Shown here: piece by piece, positions 1-11,714 of the stretch
Numbering within the stretch: position 1 is the first letter of the stretch
How the letters are laid out: every line of letters begins with the position of its first letter
Origin: Cryptomeria japonica
Lineage: Eukaryota; Streptophyta; Pinopsida; Cupressales; Cupressaceae
Assembly (NCBI RefSeq): GCF_030272615.1
Contig: NC_081412.1
Location: forward strand, 671,610,852 to 671,674,851
Direction of reading: 5' to 3'
DNA length: 64,000 bases
The notes under the pieces: model-generated
What the model saw: only the letters and a program-made list of their open reading frames with translations
What the model was told of the DNA's origin: nothing
Database searches by the model: none
Made by a program: the position numbers and the translations under genes

Positions 1-570
1 CATCTATCTGTGTGTATTATTTTCAGACAAACTATGGTGAAGGAAATGAGATTTATTGGGTATTTTATATTATTATGAATTTTAAAATCTTTAGAAATAA
101 ATCATCAAAAATTTAAGATTAGTTGATCTATCAAACCAGCAGTAAGGAGATAGAGTGTATCTCATTGTAATGGACACACAAAAGTTAACCCAACAAAATT
201 AGGGAACTGTTTTTTTTGTTGGATTATGCATTGTAAATATGTTAATATTTTACATTGATTATTACAATTTACATTAATAAAAGTTAAAAGATAAAAAAGA
301 AATGTTCCAATTAAAAATAAAATATAATTTTCAAATATTAAGTAATAACAAATGTTAAGTCGTGATGCAATACATATCTTTTTATGTATTAATTAAACTA
401 ATATAAACTTCTATTGCATATTCAATTAGAAAAATTAATTTGAGATATCTTATTTATTAGAAATTATTCAAATAAATATAATAATTTTTAAATAACTTTA
501 AAATAGAGAAAAATAGGATGTTCTTTGATATGATGTAATATTTAACTGATTATAGTATGATATAAATATA

Positions 571-1908
571 ATATTTAACTGATTAGTCTTTGGGCACCTT
601 TGCTTCTAGCAGAGCTGTCCTCTAATAAAATACTCTTGATATCATGTTTGCCTTTCATATACCTGTATTTAAGATGAATGGTGTGTGAAAAGCACTTTGG
701 GGCTTGGTTGTGTGCAAAGGGAGGTATAAAACTTCATTGATAATGACTTAAACCCGTTTGTTGATTTGCAATGGTTGAAAACATTTGCGATATGAATGTG
801 AATTGTCTGAATGATGTGGTCAAAAGTAGGACATCATAAGGAGATGCCTACATGCTTAGAAAGAACATATCTTTTGCAATAAGTTTTATGATCTATGTTG
901 ATCAGAATAAAATTTGAAAACTCTTGGAGACCTTTCCAATGAGCTAAACGGCTCGTAATTTCGAGTCTCGTGTAGAAAGTTATGCCTAGTTAAAGTTAGG
1001 ACAAATTTTATATAGTTTTTTGAAAAATTACATAGTTTAAGATTTTATTATGTAATAAACAAATGTGACTGTTGGACTTCGATTCTCAAGAGGTTTTTGT
1101 GACCCTTGGAATCTCATGAACTTCTATATGTTGGATTTTCGAATGGAATAGATTTTTTTTTGGCTTGCTTCAATTCTGTACCTACAGTGTTGTGGAGTTT
1201 TTGTTCAGAACCTGCGCTGTTGTGGATGTACAAGATAATAGAGAATTGGAGCAAGCCAAAAAAATAATCTATTACATTCGAAAATCCAACATATAGAAGT
1301 TCATGAGATTCCAAGGGTCACAAAAACCCCTTGAGAATCGAAGTCCAACAGTCACATTTGTTTATTACATAATAAAATCTAAAACTATGTAATTTTTCAA
1401 AAAACTATAAAATAATTGTCCTAACTTTAACTAGGCATAACTTTCTGCATGGGACTCAAAACGAAAACAAAGGGACCAATGCTGGAACACTTACAATATT
1501 TGTTGCAGGTGAAGAGAACAACAAGCTCATTTCTCACAACTCCAAATCCACCCTTGCATTCTTAGATAGGAACTACGCTGCCCTGTAGCACTTATTGTAA
1601 TTGTTAATTCAAGAATTTAAATTTGAATCTTTGGAGACATATTGGGAATGACTTTTATAGCCGAGTCTCCATGCTCATGTATGATATAGCCGAGCATATT
1701 GAAGAGGTTGGGATGTTAATTTGTCTTGCAGTGGTAGTAATTGATACATAGTAATAAGAATGCATCAAGTGATAAGCCAAGTAACGTAGCTAGGATCATA
1801 ACCTTTTCTTGATCATTCAATCGAACGATTTGGTTTTTGATTTGGTCTTTAGAGGTAGTCGATTCTGAAGCTAGAACATCATTAGTTTTATCATTATTAT
1901 CATCATTA
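571..1908. repeat. Tandem duplication, copy 1 (interrupted by a foldback)
   Basis: The block beginning 'tttaactgattagtctttg' recurs about 1340 bp downstream with the same order of sub-blocks. Copy 1 matches copy 2 at 571-900 and again at about 1470-1908. The middle of copy 1 (about 905-1465) is unrelated to copy 2 and holds an inverted repeat. The head-to-tail junction is near 1909, where 'catcattat' from the end of one copy runs straight into the start of the next. No gene is recognised in it. Limits were placed by eye and may be off by a few bases. Confidence 0.8.
961..1462. repeat. Long inverted repeat (foldback element), arms about 220 bp
   Basis: The left arm (961-1177) and right arm (1242-1462) are reverse complements with only scattered mismatches. 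For example, 'gttggacttcgattctcaag' in the left arm has its complement in the right arm. The loop is about 64 bp and contains a short direct repeat around 'gctgttgtgga'. It carries no open frame of note. A transcript would fold into a long hairpin. It could be a MITE/foldback transposon or an inverted duplication; no clear target-site duplication was found. Confidence 0.8.
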
Positions 1909-2740
1909 TAATATTTAACTGATTAGTCTTTGGGCACCTTTGCTTCTAGCAGATCTATCCTCTAATAAAATGCTCTTGATATCGTGTTTTGTCTTTCATA
2001 TACCTGTATTTAAGATGAATGGTGTGTGAAAAGTACCTTGGGGTTTGGCTGTGTGCAAAGGGAGGTATAAAACTTCATTGATAATGACTTAAACCCGTTT
2101 GTTGATTTGCAATGGTTGAAAACATTTGCGATATGAATGTGAATTGTCTGGATGATGTGGTCAAAAGTAAGACATCATAAGGAAATGCCTGCATGCTTAG
2201 AAAGAACATATCTTTTGCAATAAGTTTTATGATTTATGTGGTTTCTTCTAGCTGTTCAAATCAATATTGAGCATCTCTGGCGGGGACCATGAGAGCAATG
2301 CTAGAACACTTACAATATTTGTTGCAAGTGAAGAGAACAACAAGTTCATTTCTCACAACTCCAAATCCACCCTTGCATTCTTAGGGAGGAACTGCGCTGC
2401 CTTGCAACACTTGTTGTAATTGTTAATTCAAGAATTTAAATTTGAATCTTTGGAGACATATTGGGAATGACTTTTATAGCCGAGTCTCCATGCTCATGTA
2501 TGATATAGCCGTGCATATTGAAGAGGTTGGGATGTTAATTTGTCTTGCAGTGGTAGTAATTCATACATAGTAATAAGAATGCATCAAGTGATAAGCCAAG
2601 TAACGTAGGTAGGATCATAACCGTTTCTTGATCATTCAATCGAACGATTTGGTTTTTGATTCGGTCTTTAGAGGCAGTCGATTCTGAAGCTAGAACATTA
2701 TTAGTTTTATCATTATTATCATCATTATGGGATGAGAAGA
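1909..2740. repeat. Tandem duplication, copy 2 (uninterrupted)
   Basis: Second copy of the 571-1908 block, with scattered substitutions. It lacks the inverted repeat; in its place are about 45 bases (2240-2283) that probably represent the original sequence. Copy 2 therefore shows the pre-insertion state of copy 1. Confidence 0.8.
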
Positions 2741-2756
2741 AAAAATCAAATATCAA
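2283..2756 (-). other. Possible degraded coding remnant, family unknown
   Basis: The minus strand of the duplicated block gives short protein-like stretches in different frames. One contains 'GLSLDAFLLLC', another 'GYIIHEHGDSAIKVIPNM', another 'LATNIVSVLALLSW', each ended by stops. The same stretches with the same stops occur in copy 1 (about 1470-1905). I do not recognise the family. It may be a gene fragment that was already broken before the duplication, or chance. Confidence 0.2.
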
Positions 2757-4836
2757 TCTATCACGATTTTAAAGGCATTTCATCTGTATCAGCATTGCAT
2801 TCTGCAAATGATTTAAACAATGAACTCTATCATATCTAGCTAGGAAAGTTGTATATCGTTTGATAGTATAATATGAATAGTTTATGTAGGGGTAATCTAA
2901 GAGTTGCCATAAACCATCATCATGCTATCAAACTTGAAATATTGTTATATTAAATTATTTTACCATTAACAAACTATCATTGATGTCGAGAATGACATAT
3001 ATGTAGCCAATCATACTTAATGTGGGTCCATATGGGGTCAAATTGTGTAATGAAATAATAAAGTAATCTCCGTTTTGCATAAATAATTTTATTCTATAGA
3101 TATTAAGAAGTTGATAGACTTAGAATCTAAGAACTCAATGCGTCATACTTGGCCAATAAAGCTTGAATGCCAATGTTACGTAATGATCTAATTAATTATA
3201 GAATTGCAACAAAACATGGAGATTTAAAGAATGTGTAAGAATATAAAGATAAGGGAGAGAAACATACATACATTAATATGATGTGTCAATTATATGGAAA
3301 GACGCTTGTATGTATGAATGTATGTGCACAGAATGCACATACATGTATAGATGCAATGTGGCAAGAAGTAACACTTGCTTACATAAATATGGATGTGAAA
3401 GGTTAATATGAATCATGATGAGGATTTTAACTCTTGAGAAGTCCTTTGCATGAATTATGAATACATTCAAATTGAAATTAAAATTTTACTAAATAACAAC
3501 CACTTGAGTCTAAAGTAGCTTTCTATGAGTAGTTGATATAATGCAATTTGCAAGTCAAAGTGGTTAAGTCCACCTAGTCAATTGAACCAAAACAAGATTA
3601 AAGATGAACAAGTAAAGTAGGGTGGTGAAATATGACAATACGTTATACATTCTTGCAATTATATTAAACCTTTGGCCAAGGTGGCACAATGTTTCCCATA
3701 TGCACCATCAGCTCACACTTCCTTATTTAGGAGGTACCTATAGTGTGTGACCAACTAGAGTTGTGTAGGTTCTAAACACCATACTCAAATGGAAATGAGA
3801 CATAGTCTTGTGTTTGCATCCCAATGAAAGATGGGGCCACTTCGACAAGGAAGGTGTGCTAGAGACTGCTAGGTTTGTGGTTGGATGTAAATTACCCTAA
3901 TGATGTTGTACCTCCCGCAAAATAAGCTAAGACATGTATGATATTATAGATTGGAAAGTAAAACATCAGTAAGTTCTAATCTTCTCATTTACTTATTGCA
4001 TTTTAATTTATGTTTAAAGAAAAATATAATTTACTTTTTACTTATGTAATTTCACTCAAATAACATTTGATTTCAATTTAATTCTTGATTGAGAATAGCT
4101 AGAAAAGCTTAAAACAAAATATTTATAAAAAGTTGGAATTTTATTTTTAGCAATAGAAAAGTAATTTGTTCTTATGGTTTTATTTATTCATAAATAGCAT
4201 ATTACATATATGTTATTAGAGTTATTGGGTTAAACATTGGACCTAGGAGATCCCCATCACTACATCTAGAATTGAAAATTGAAACCAAAACATGTGCCAT
4301 TTTACATAATGTGGATTTCCCCAACCCAATAGAAAAATATCCATGATCAAAACTCATCTTTCAATGGATGATCAGAACCAAATACAATTACTTTAACTGG
4401 TCACCCCTATTTGACACTAAAACATTAGCATAAGCTATTGTACAACTTCAAAGAGAAAGGCGCAAAAGCCTATCTTTGGTGATGAAAACAAATGAATCTT
4501 CCACCACCATTAAAACAAGACCAAAACCTAAATCTTCTTTGAAACCTCCTTTGAAAAATGAATTGTAATGAAAGGTCAAAAAGACCACTATGTCACTATG
4601 TCACTAGTGATGGGAAAGAAGAGCCTGTCACTAGTGATGATTACAGCTCTTAGATAGAGTTATTTTAATTGTAATAAAAATTTGATTAGTGTGTAAACAT
4701 TTTGTTATTAGCAATAAAATTTAAGTTTTTATTGCGTACATAACTTTATGGTTATTTACTTTTTAGTTGTAATGTAATGCACGAAGAATATAAAATAGAA
4801 TATTCTTAAACATTCTTAGGGAAGAGAACAATAAAC
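2757..4836. other. AT-rich spacer without a recognisable gene
   Basis: No long frame, structural RNA or clear repeat was recognised in this stretch. It separates the duplicated block from the Ty3/gypsy remnant. The left LTR of that remnant could lie here, but I could not delimit one. Confidence 0.5.
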
Positions 4837-5900
4837 ATGGACAATTGTAGAAATGATATTGGGGGATATGAACCCATAGACACCCTCATGGCTAATTTTG
4901 ATCAAATTTTGACTATGATGAACCAAAGTTAGGCTAACTCGTGGATATCTAATAATGGCTTATGAGTCAACATGGAACCAAAGAGGAAGAATAAGAATTC
5001 CAACAAAGGGAGAACTTCAATAGGCATGAACATACCAAGTATAGTGAGAATTAAGGAGAACACTCGAAAGATCAAATTGAACTTGAAATGTGCAAATAGT
5101 TGGATCCTGAGTTAACACATGATATGAAGAAGGCTGCTCCTCCTCAATTTGAGCGATAAATGTTGGGAGATGTCCTCAAAGCCTAGTTGACATAAATAGA
5201 GAATTATTTTGAGAATAGAAACTATTTATAAAGTACCAAAGTAGTTTGGGGAGATTTGCAATTGTTCAAAGAGACAACCACATTGTGGGATAATAAAAAG
5301 TGTGAGTTATGTCTAAAACTAACCTTCATGACATGGAAACTATTCATGAAAATATTTAGACAAATATAGCCATCCCAACTTTTCTTTGACTAGAACTAAC
5401 AAACTTTCAAGAACTCAAGCAAGGGGAGTTTATAGTCAATGAATTCTAGGAGTTCACACAATTGTTAAAATGTGTGCCTCGGTATAAAGAAGATGAATGA
5501 TTTCAGATCTGAAAATTCATCATGGGTCTTAACAAATGCATCAGTGGAGTAGTAGATGTCCTAGAACCTACTATTATGGATTAGGTTTATGAGAAGGCAG
5601 CAAGACAAGAACAACAAATTAAAAAGGATTATTTCATTAGAGATAGGAGTTGAAAGAAGGCTATATGGACTCATTCATCTCAACCTTTCAAAAGGAAGTG
5701 TGAAAAACATGAATCTAGAAAGAAGAGTGAAAACGGATACAAGGGAACTAAACAAGATAAGAAAAGATATAATAATTCTAAAAAGGAAGGGAATTCCTCT
5801 TTCAAGGTTACCAAAAGGAGAGGACCACTAGGTGGATGCTTTACCTATGGTGGAGATTATTATGGAAACTAATGTATAGCCAAGAACCAATGTGGGCAAA
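4837..5900 (+). pseudogene. Ty3/gypsy gag remnant with broken zinc knuckle
   Basis: An ATG at 4837 opens a short frame (start 'MDNCRNDIGGYEPIDTLMAN'). A second frame at about 5385-5870 reads as a retrotransposon Gag domain: 'CVPRYKEDE', then 'KFIMGLNKCISGVVDVLEP', then 'YEKAARQEQQIKKDY'. It ends in a CCHC-like knuckle 'CFTYGGDYYGN' in which the second Cys reads Tyr. At least five stops interrupt the domain (TAG and TGA where the family would have CAG or CGA), the pattern expected from C-to-T decay. In the family, Gag is the capsid protein of the retrotransposon particle. This copy cannot make it. Confidence 0.75.
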
Positions 5901-6091
5901 AATAAATAATTCTACTACTATCACAACAAACAAATTTTGAGCAAAGGATCCATGTGACTCTAGATAACAAATAGGAAACATTTTAGATCACACAAATTGA
6001 AACAATATATATGTTAGATGAGAACCAAGTCACTATTCTTGCACAAAGCATCGCCAAAGAATTTTTTTTAGAACTCAAGTTATTAAGTAGG

Positions 6092-6922
6092 TGATGCAAG
6101 AGCATCCCTAGTTCTTGACAATCTTGCATCAACCAAAAAATACATTTACATTTCAGTTTGTTTTCTATTCAGTTTGGCCTTGCAGTTTCAACATTCTATT
6201 TTGTGTTTTGTCAAATTTGTTCATTGGATCTTGTGGAGCTAGACTTTGTTCGTGCATGTGTTTATCTACCTTATCCTAGGTCCATGGGTTATTTGGATTT
6301 TTTTTTGACAAGTTATTGATTTCAAAATATGGGACGGGTTTCTAACTTGTGCAGTGGAGCCACTTAGACGTATTTACTAATGGAGAATCTTGCAGATCAT
6401 TTATGTAGCTTGCAGAGCCTAATTTCATATCCTAAAATGTTCTTTAGTTTGTGGTCGGCCTTCCTCTAGGTCTGCACATCATTTTACATTGTTTCTAGAG
6501 GAATTATTTTGGCAGAGGCTGGATTAGTTGTTCTTAATGTTACACCTTGTTTATTGGCAATTGTTTTCATCTTAGGCCGATGTGGATAATCCTAGAGGTG
6601 AATATCATATAAATCAATGTGACTAAGCATATGGTAGATAGTTGGAGGACATACAAAAATAATCAAAAAATTTTGAGATTTGGAGTTGGCTTGGATTTTG
6701 GCTTGAGCCCAGTTATTGTATTTTGAGCATGTTTGTAATCAAGCCTATGTGTCAAATGTGAAAGCCTGCATGTCGTCAACCAATTTGTATTTGAATTCCA
6801 TGATATAAAATAGGTTTGATTCTGCATTGCCTTCATCACATTGTTTTTCTTCTGTTGTGTTTACTCTTGTTGCCTGGTCCGAACTGTTCTCTTTGAGGAC
6901 TCTCTCGACCATGAATTCTTTA
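6092..6922. mobile_element. Probable solo LTR inside the gypsy remnant
   Basis: An 831 bp block begins with TG ('tgatgcaagagc') and ends 'gaattcttta', where the expected terminal CA would read TA. It is flanked on both sides by the 5 bp direct repeat 'gtagg' (6087-6091 and 6923-6927), the size expected for an LTR-element target-site duplication. It separates the gypsy gag part from the protease part. It contains no coding sequence. A solo LTR left by LTR-LTR recombination fits best; the family is not identified. Confidence 0.5.
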
Positions 6923-6927
6923 GTAGG

Positions 6928-7290
6928 CTGCTAAAAAGGGCTAGTTGAATGGCCAAACCTTAGACTAGAGAATATGCCAATAAGTCAAGAGCTTAGCTAG
7001 AGCAATATTTATTTCAAGCCAAGGTTGAATTTTTGGGATTAGCAACTAAGGTCAATTTGTATGTAGCACCCTTAGGTTCCCATTATTTGATACTAGGAAT
7101 GAATTGGTTATGGAGGTATAGGGCTAAGGTAGACTGATTTATAAAATAGTACAATGTTTGGATGGCCTTCAAAATGAGGTGTATATCTAAGGATATCAAT
7201 GAGAGGTCAAGGTACCACAAATTTATGCTATGCAGTTGAAGTGGAGTAATAGAAATAAATGTCAAGATTCAATGAATGGGTGATAAGACA
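6928..7290 (+). pseudogene. Ty3/gypsy protease-region remnant
   Basis: Continuing after the putative solo LTR, one frame reads 'LYVAPLGSHYLILGMNWL' followed by 'WRYRAKVD', the typical C-terminal part of a gypsy retropepsin domain. Stops precede and follow it. RT, RNase H and integrase are absent, so the element is truncated here; the next block is an AT-rich stretch and then the pyrimidine tract. Together with the gag part this is one old element on the + strand. Confidence 0.6.
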
Positions 7291-8696
7291 TGTGAAGAGG
7301 ACATGATTACAAATTTATATTATGATCCATGTGAACAAGTTTGGTGGTTAGGATTAGATAGAAGAGGATAATGAATTAATTATATTTATTTAATTAATAG
7401 TTGAAAAAGGTGGGATTAGTGTGATTAAATAAATAATTATTATTATTTAACTCTAGGAAAGAAAAGGCTAATGAAATAGTTAAATAAATAAAAATATGTA
7501 TTTAATTAAGTTAGGATATTTTTAGATGTTTACAATTCCTTTAAATTGAGTTTTGAATGAAAAGCATCCTAGATCATATGCAAATTGAGAAATGAGAATT
7601 AATGTCAAAACCATGTCAAATGGATCAACAAAAAAATAGTCCATTAAAGCCAAAAAGTTAGGAAAATTTCATAATTAAAAAATTTTGCTCACATTTTATG
7701 AAACACAAAATTGACTCACAGTTTGTCCATGAAATGTGCTCACATTTTATGAAAGATAAAACATGAGTGTATTTCATGTTCCACATAACACAAGAACGTT
7801 TTGTGCAACATGAAGTGTGATGTTCTATAAAATATAAAACATCTCTCTCCACTCTTTTTCTCACAGCTCTCTACCTAACTCTTCCTCTCTCTCTACCACT
7901 ACCTCCCTCTAACCTGCCTCTCTCTCTCTCTCTTACTCTTACTGACCCCCCTCTCTCCCTTCATTTATATACCTCCTTAACTCTCTAACCCACACTCCCT
8001 TCCTTCTTCCTTCCCTGTCTACTATTTTTCTCACCTCTCTAACTCTCTACCTCTCTATTTATCATGCTCTCTCTAAATTTCTATCTCTGCTATTTTTAAC
8101 CCTCCCTACCTCTCATTCCCTCCCTCCCTCCTCTCTACTCTTTTTCTCATCTCTCTCCTACCTTTCCCTCATTGCTTCCTTCTCTATCTACCATTTTTCT
8201 CACTTCTCTCTCTACTACTCCCTTCATACCTCCATTCTCTACTCTTCTTCTCACCTATACTATCTCTCTCCCTCTCTCCCTCTCCAAATCTCTCTCTCAT
8301 TGTCTCTTTGTCTACACTTTTTTCTCATATATTTCTCTCCCTCTCTAACTCTCCCTCCCTCTGTACTAACTTCCCCACTCTATTCTCACATATCTTTATA
8401 CATAATTCTCCCTCTCCCTCTTTATTATCAATCCTCTCTATACCTACCTATCTCTCCCTTACTACTCTAACTTTCCCTACCTCCCTATCTCTCTCAATGT
8501 ATCTATCTACCTCTCTATGAATCTCCCACCCAACTCTCTCTCCTACCTTTTCTGGTCTCTTTTTCACATCTCTCCCTTTCTCTCTTCCTCTCTACCTCTC
8601 TCACTTCCTACCTCTCACTCACTACCTACACCCCATCTCCCTTTCTCTCCTCATCCCTCCCTCCCCCTCACTCTCCCCCTCCTTTCCTTTTTTCTC

Positions 8697-8700
<4 letters not shown>

Positions 8701-8788
<88 letters not shown>
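8701..8788. repeat. Perfect (CT)44 microsatellite
   Basis: 88 bases of uninterrupted CT dinucleotide inside the pyrimidine tract. Likely polymorphic in length. Confidence 0.97.
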
Positions 8789-8790
<2 letters not shown>

Positions 8791-8864
8791 ACATACATCT
8801 ACCTCCCTTTCTACTAAATTGTCTCTCAATATTTATCTTCATGTCGCTCACAATGAATCTCCCC

Positions 8865-8866
<2 letters not shown>

Positions 8867-8958
<92 letters not shown>
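8867..8958. repeat. Perfect (CT)46 microsatellite
   Basis: 92 bases of uninterrupted CT dinucleotide, 78 bp after the first perfect core and of nearly equal length. Confidence 0.97.
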
Positions 8959-8960
<2 letters not shown>

Positions 8961-10030
8961 TTGTCTCCCTCTCTAAATATCTCTCTTGTACCCACTCTAC
9001 TCTTATTCTCATCTCTCACTATCTCTCTCCCTCTATAATTCTCATTGACTCTCTCTTTCTCTAACTCTCTCTTTGTCTCTCTATTTCTCCCCCTTCCTAC
9101 CTCTCACTCCCTTTGTGCCTTCTTTACTATCTACTCTTTTCTCATCTCTCTCTCTCTATATCACTCCATCTCTACTATTTTTTTGAATCTTCTTTGTATC
9201 TCTACCTCTAACCAACTCCCTACCTCTCTCCTTCATTCTCTACATTTTTTCTCAGCCTTTCTCTATCTCTCTCTTTCCCTATTTAACTCCCTCTCACTCT
9301 CTCTCACTCTCTCTCACTCTCTCTCAATTTATATGTCTCTCTTCTTACTCACTCCTCGCACTTTCCCTTTCTTCTCTATTTCTCACCTATCTCTCTATCT
9401 CTCCCCTATCTTCTCTTTTTACCCTTTCTTTCTCACATCTCTATCTATCTCTAGTTCCCTTATTTCTCTCTCTTTCTCTCCTTCCCTACTTGATCTCTCT
9501 CCTTTGTGTTATCTCTCATTCTCCATGTGTCCTCTCTCTCTACTTCTTGCCTTCCATCCTTACCTCTCTGTGTATTTCTTCCTCTCTATCTCTTTTCCTC
9601 TTTATGTTTCTCTAAATTTCTCTATTTATCTCCCTCCCTACCTATCACTCTCTCCCTCCTATGCTCAATAATATTTTTCTCACCTTTCTCTCCCTATCTC
9701 CTTTCCTCTCTACACTTTTTCTCACCTCTCTATGTTTCTCTATCTAAATCTCTCGCAATATCTGAATGTCTATCTTCCTCTCCCTCTCCCTTCCTCTAAT
9801 CCCTAAATCTCCATATATTCACCTATCTACCCCTCCAACTCTCACTCACTTCCCGCATCCTTTCCATTATACTATATTTATCACCCACGTCTCTATCTAT
9901 CTCTCTTTTTGTACATCTCCTTCTCTACCTCCTTCTCTCTCTACCCTTTTACTCACCCCTCTATCTCTCTACTACTGCCTCCCTCCCTCTCCACTCTTGA
10001 CCCTGCCTTTAAATATCTCTCTCTATGAAT

Positions 10031-11643
10031 ATATAAAAAAGAATATTTTCATAATTATTTCATAGCTCCACCTTACACTTGTAGTAATTTGAAGAAATTC
10101 CATATCTTTTGTTCAAACTTACATCTTCATTTGGAAGTTGGCAATATTTCTTTTTTATTCTTCTAAATCCCTCTCCAGATTTATTTTTCTCCATTTCAAT
10201 GAACTCACTATTTAATAGTTTATAGAAACTATTGGTGAAAACTTTATTATTTTAATTTTTCCTTGACAAAAAGAAATCTAGCCCTAAATTTATTTTCAAT
10301 CTATGCAAGTGAGACATGATTGCCCTTGTAAACTAATTTTATCATAATTCAAACAAATTTCCAATGGATATGTGATCATCCCTATAAAATGATTTTACTT
10401 ATTTTGTGAATCCTAATTGAACTACAAAATTACTTCCAAGGGACTAATTGAAACAATGAATGATCTTTCCTTTGAATATTTAAATTAATGTGTAAATTCA
10501 TCTAAGGATAATGCAAAAATATTACATATAATTTGATTGAGTAAAATATTCTTCATGATGAGCAACTACAACATTTTGATGTGAAAAACCCGTGACAACA
10601 AAAGTTTACAAAAAATAGACTTTACTTTGACAACTAATTTTGATACTTAAAGATGATTGAGGCATTTGCAACTGAGGATAATTGACTCAAAAAAGATATT
10701 AAGATAGAGGAAGTCAACACATAGTGATTCTTCCTTATTTGATAAAAATGAAAAATTTTAAACCTTGATCAAGTTAAAAATGGGGCAAATCGATATATAA
10801 AATGTCTTCTCTAAATCATTTGAAAGATCCACTTATACATGGAAAGGGTATACCAAGAAAATTCACCTAGATTGAGACATGTAATTTTTTCTCATTAGAG
10901 ATGATGAAATCTTTAGTCCAAGTTGAGAAGAAAAGCAAAGAAAAATAGACAAACTAGGGGTCATGTTTAAGAAAGGCCTCGACATGGTTGGATACAACAA
11001 ATTAGGAAAAAAATAATGGCAAGGTTATGGTGGTGGGATCACAAAATATCATATTAAAGTAAAGTTTTCTAACTAGTGATATACATTGCAAATTCAAGGA
11101 TGATAAGAAGCATATTATGAAGTGTTTCAATAGACATATCCCATGGAACACCTTGGACAAAAAATTCCTGGCCTCTTGAGTGGAGGTATAATTGTTAACA
11201 CCATTGAATCTTCGGCTCGATCAACAATCATAAAGTGATGAAAGATAGAGGTGATTTAAAGAGTTAAAAAATGTTCACAAATGTAATAAATTAAAGATAT
11301 ATGAATAAATAAAAACTAACAAAGCCAACTACTGCTTCCTAATATAATATGACATGAAGAATACACAAGCCCAAACCCAACAAAACGAAAATTCTTTCAC
11401 TTCATATATATATATATATACTATTTTCCTAATCTTTTATTTGAAAATATTTGAAACTTTAATTATTTTAATAATTAAAAAATAAACATCAACTAGAAAT
11501 AGTTTTATTTCACAATTACGACATAGTTGTTTCTCTCGGCCTAGTTGAGGCGAGACAAATGGACTACTTGAGCTTTTGCATGTTGAGGCTTTATTATGAA
11601 TTTCTTATATTTTATATAAACATTAGATTGGAGGAATTACACA
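10031..11643. other. AT-rich spacer upstream of the TNL gene
   Basis: No recognisable gene or element. It contains a short (TA)n run near 11405-11420. Distal promoter elements of the TNL gene may be here but none can be named from sequence. Confidence 0.5.
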
Positions 11644-11675
11644 GCGCGCGCGCGCACACATATATATATATATAC
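11644..11675 (+). promoter_or_regulatory. Alternating GC/CA/TA tract 40 bp before the TNL start codon
   Basis: A 32 bp strictly alternating purine-pyrimidine run: (GC)n, then CACACA, then (TA)n. The TA part could serve as a TATA-like element for the downstream gene, and the GC/CA part is a classical Z-DNA-prone sequence. A second TATA-like 'tttataaa' (11708-11715) overlaps the start codon and is too close to be the core promoter for this ATG. The regulatory role is inferred from position only. Confidence 0.4.
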
Positions 11676-11714
11676 AGAAGTCTTAGGTTGCTTGTCTTCA
11701 CTAACCGTTTATAA

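Larger units (their letters stand above)
7840..10030. repeat. 2.2 kb polypyrimidine (CT-rich) tract
   Basis: For about 2.2 kb the + strand is almost only C and T, built from degenerate 'ctctctccc', 'cttcctacctctc' and 'tttttctcac' units with rare purines. Open frames across it translate to Leu/Ser/Pro low-complexity sequence and are not genes. Flanks are ordinary AT-rich DNA. Such extreme strand asymmetry can adopt triplex (H-DNA) structure and is prone to slippage; assembly length here may be unreliable. Confidence 0.95.

Noticed and set aside
8308..10065. Several open frames of 70-208 codons in the CT-rich tract
   Set aside because: They encode Leu/Ser/Pro low-complexity runs forced by the CT repeat, overlap in several frames and have no domain.
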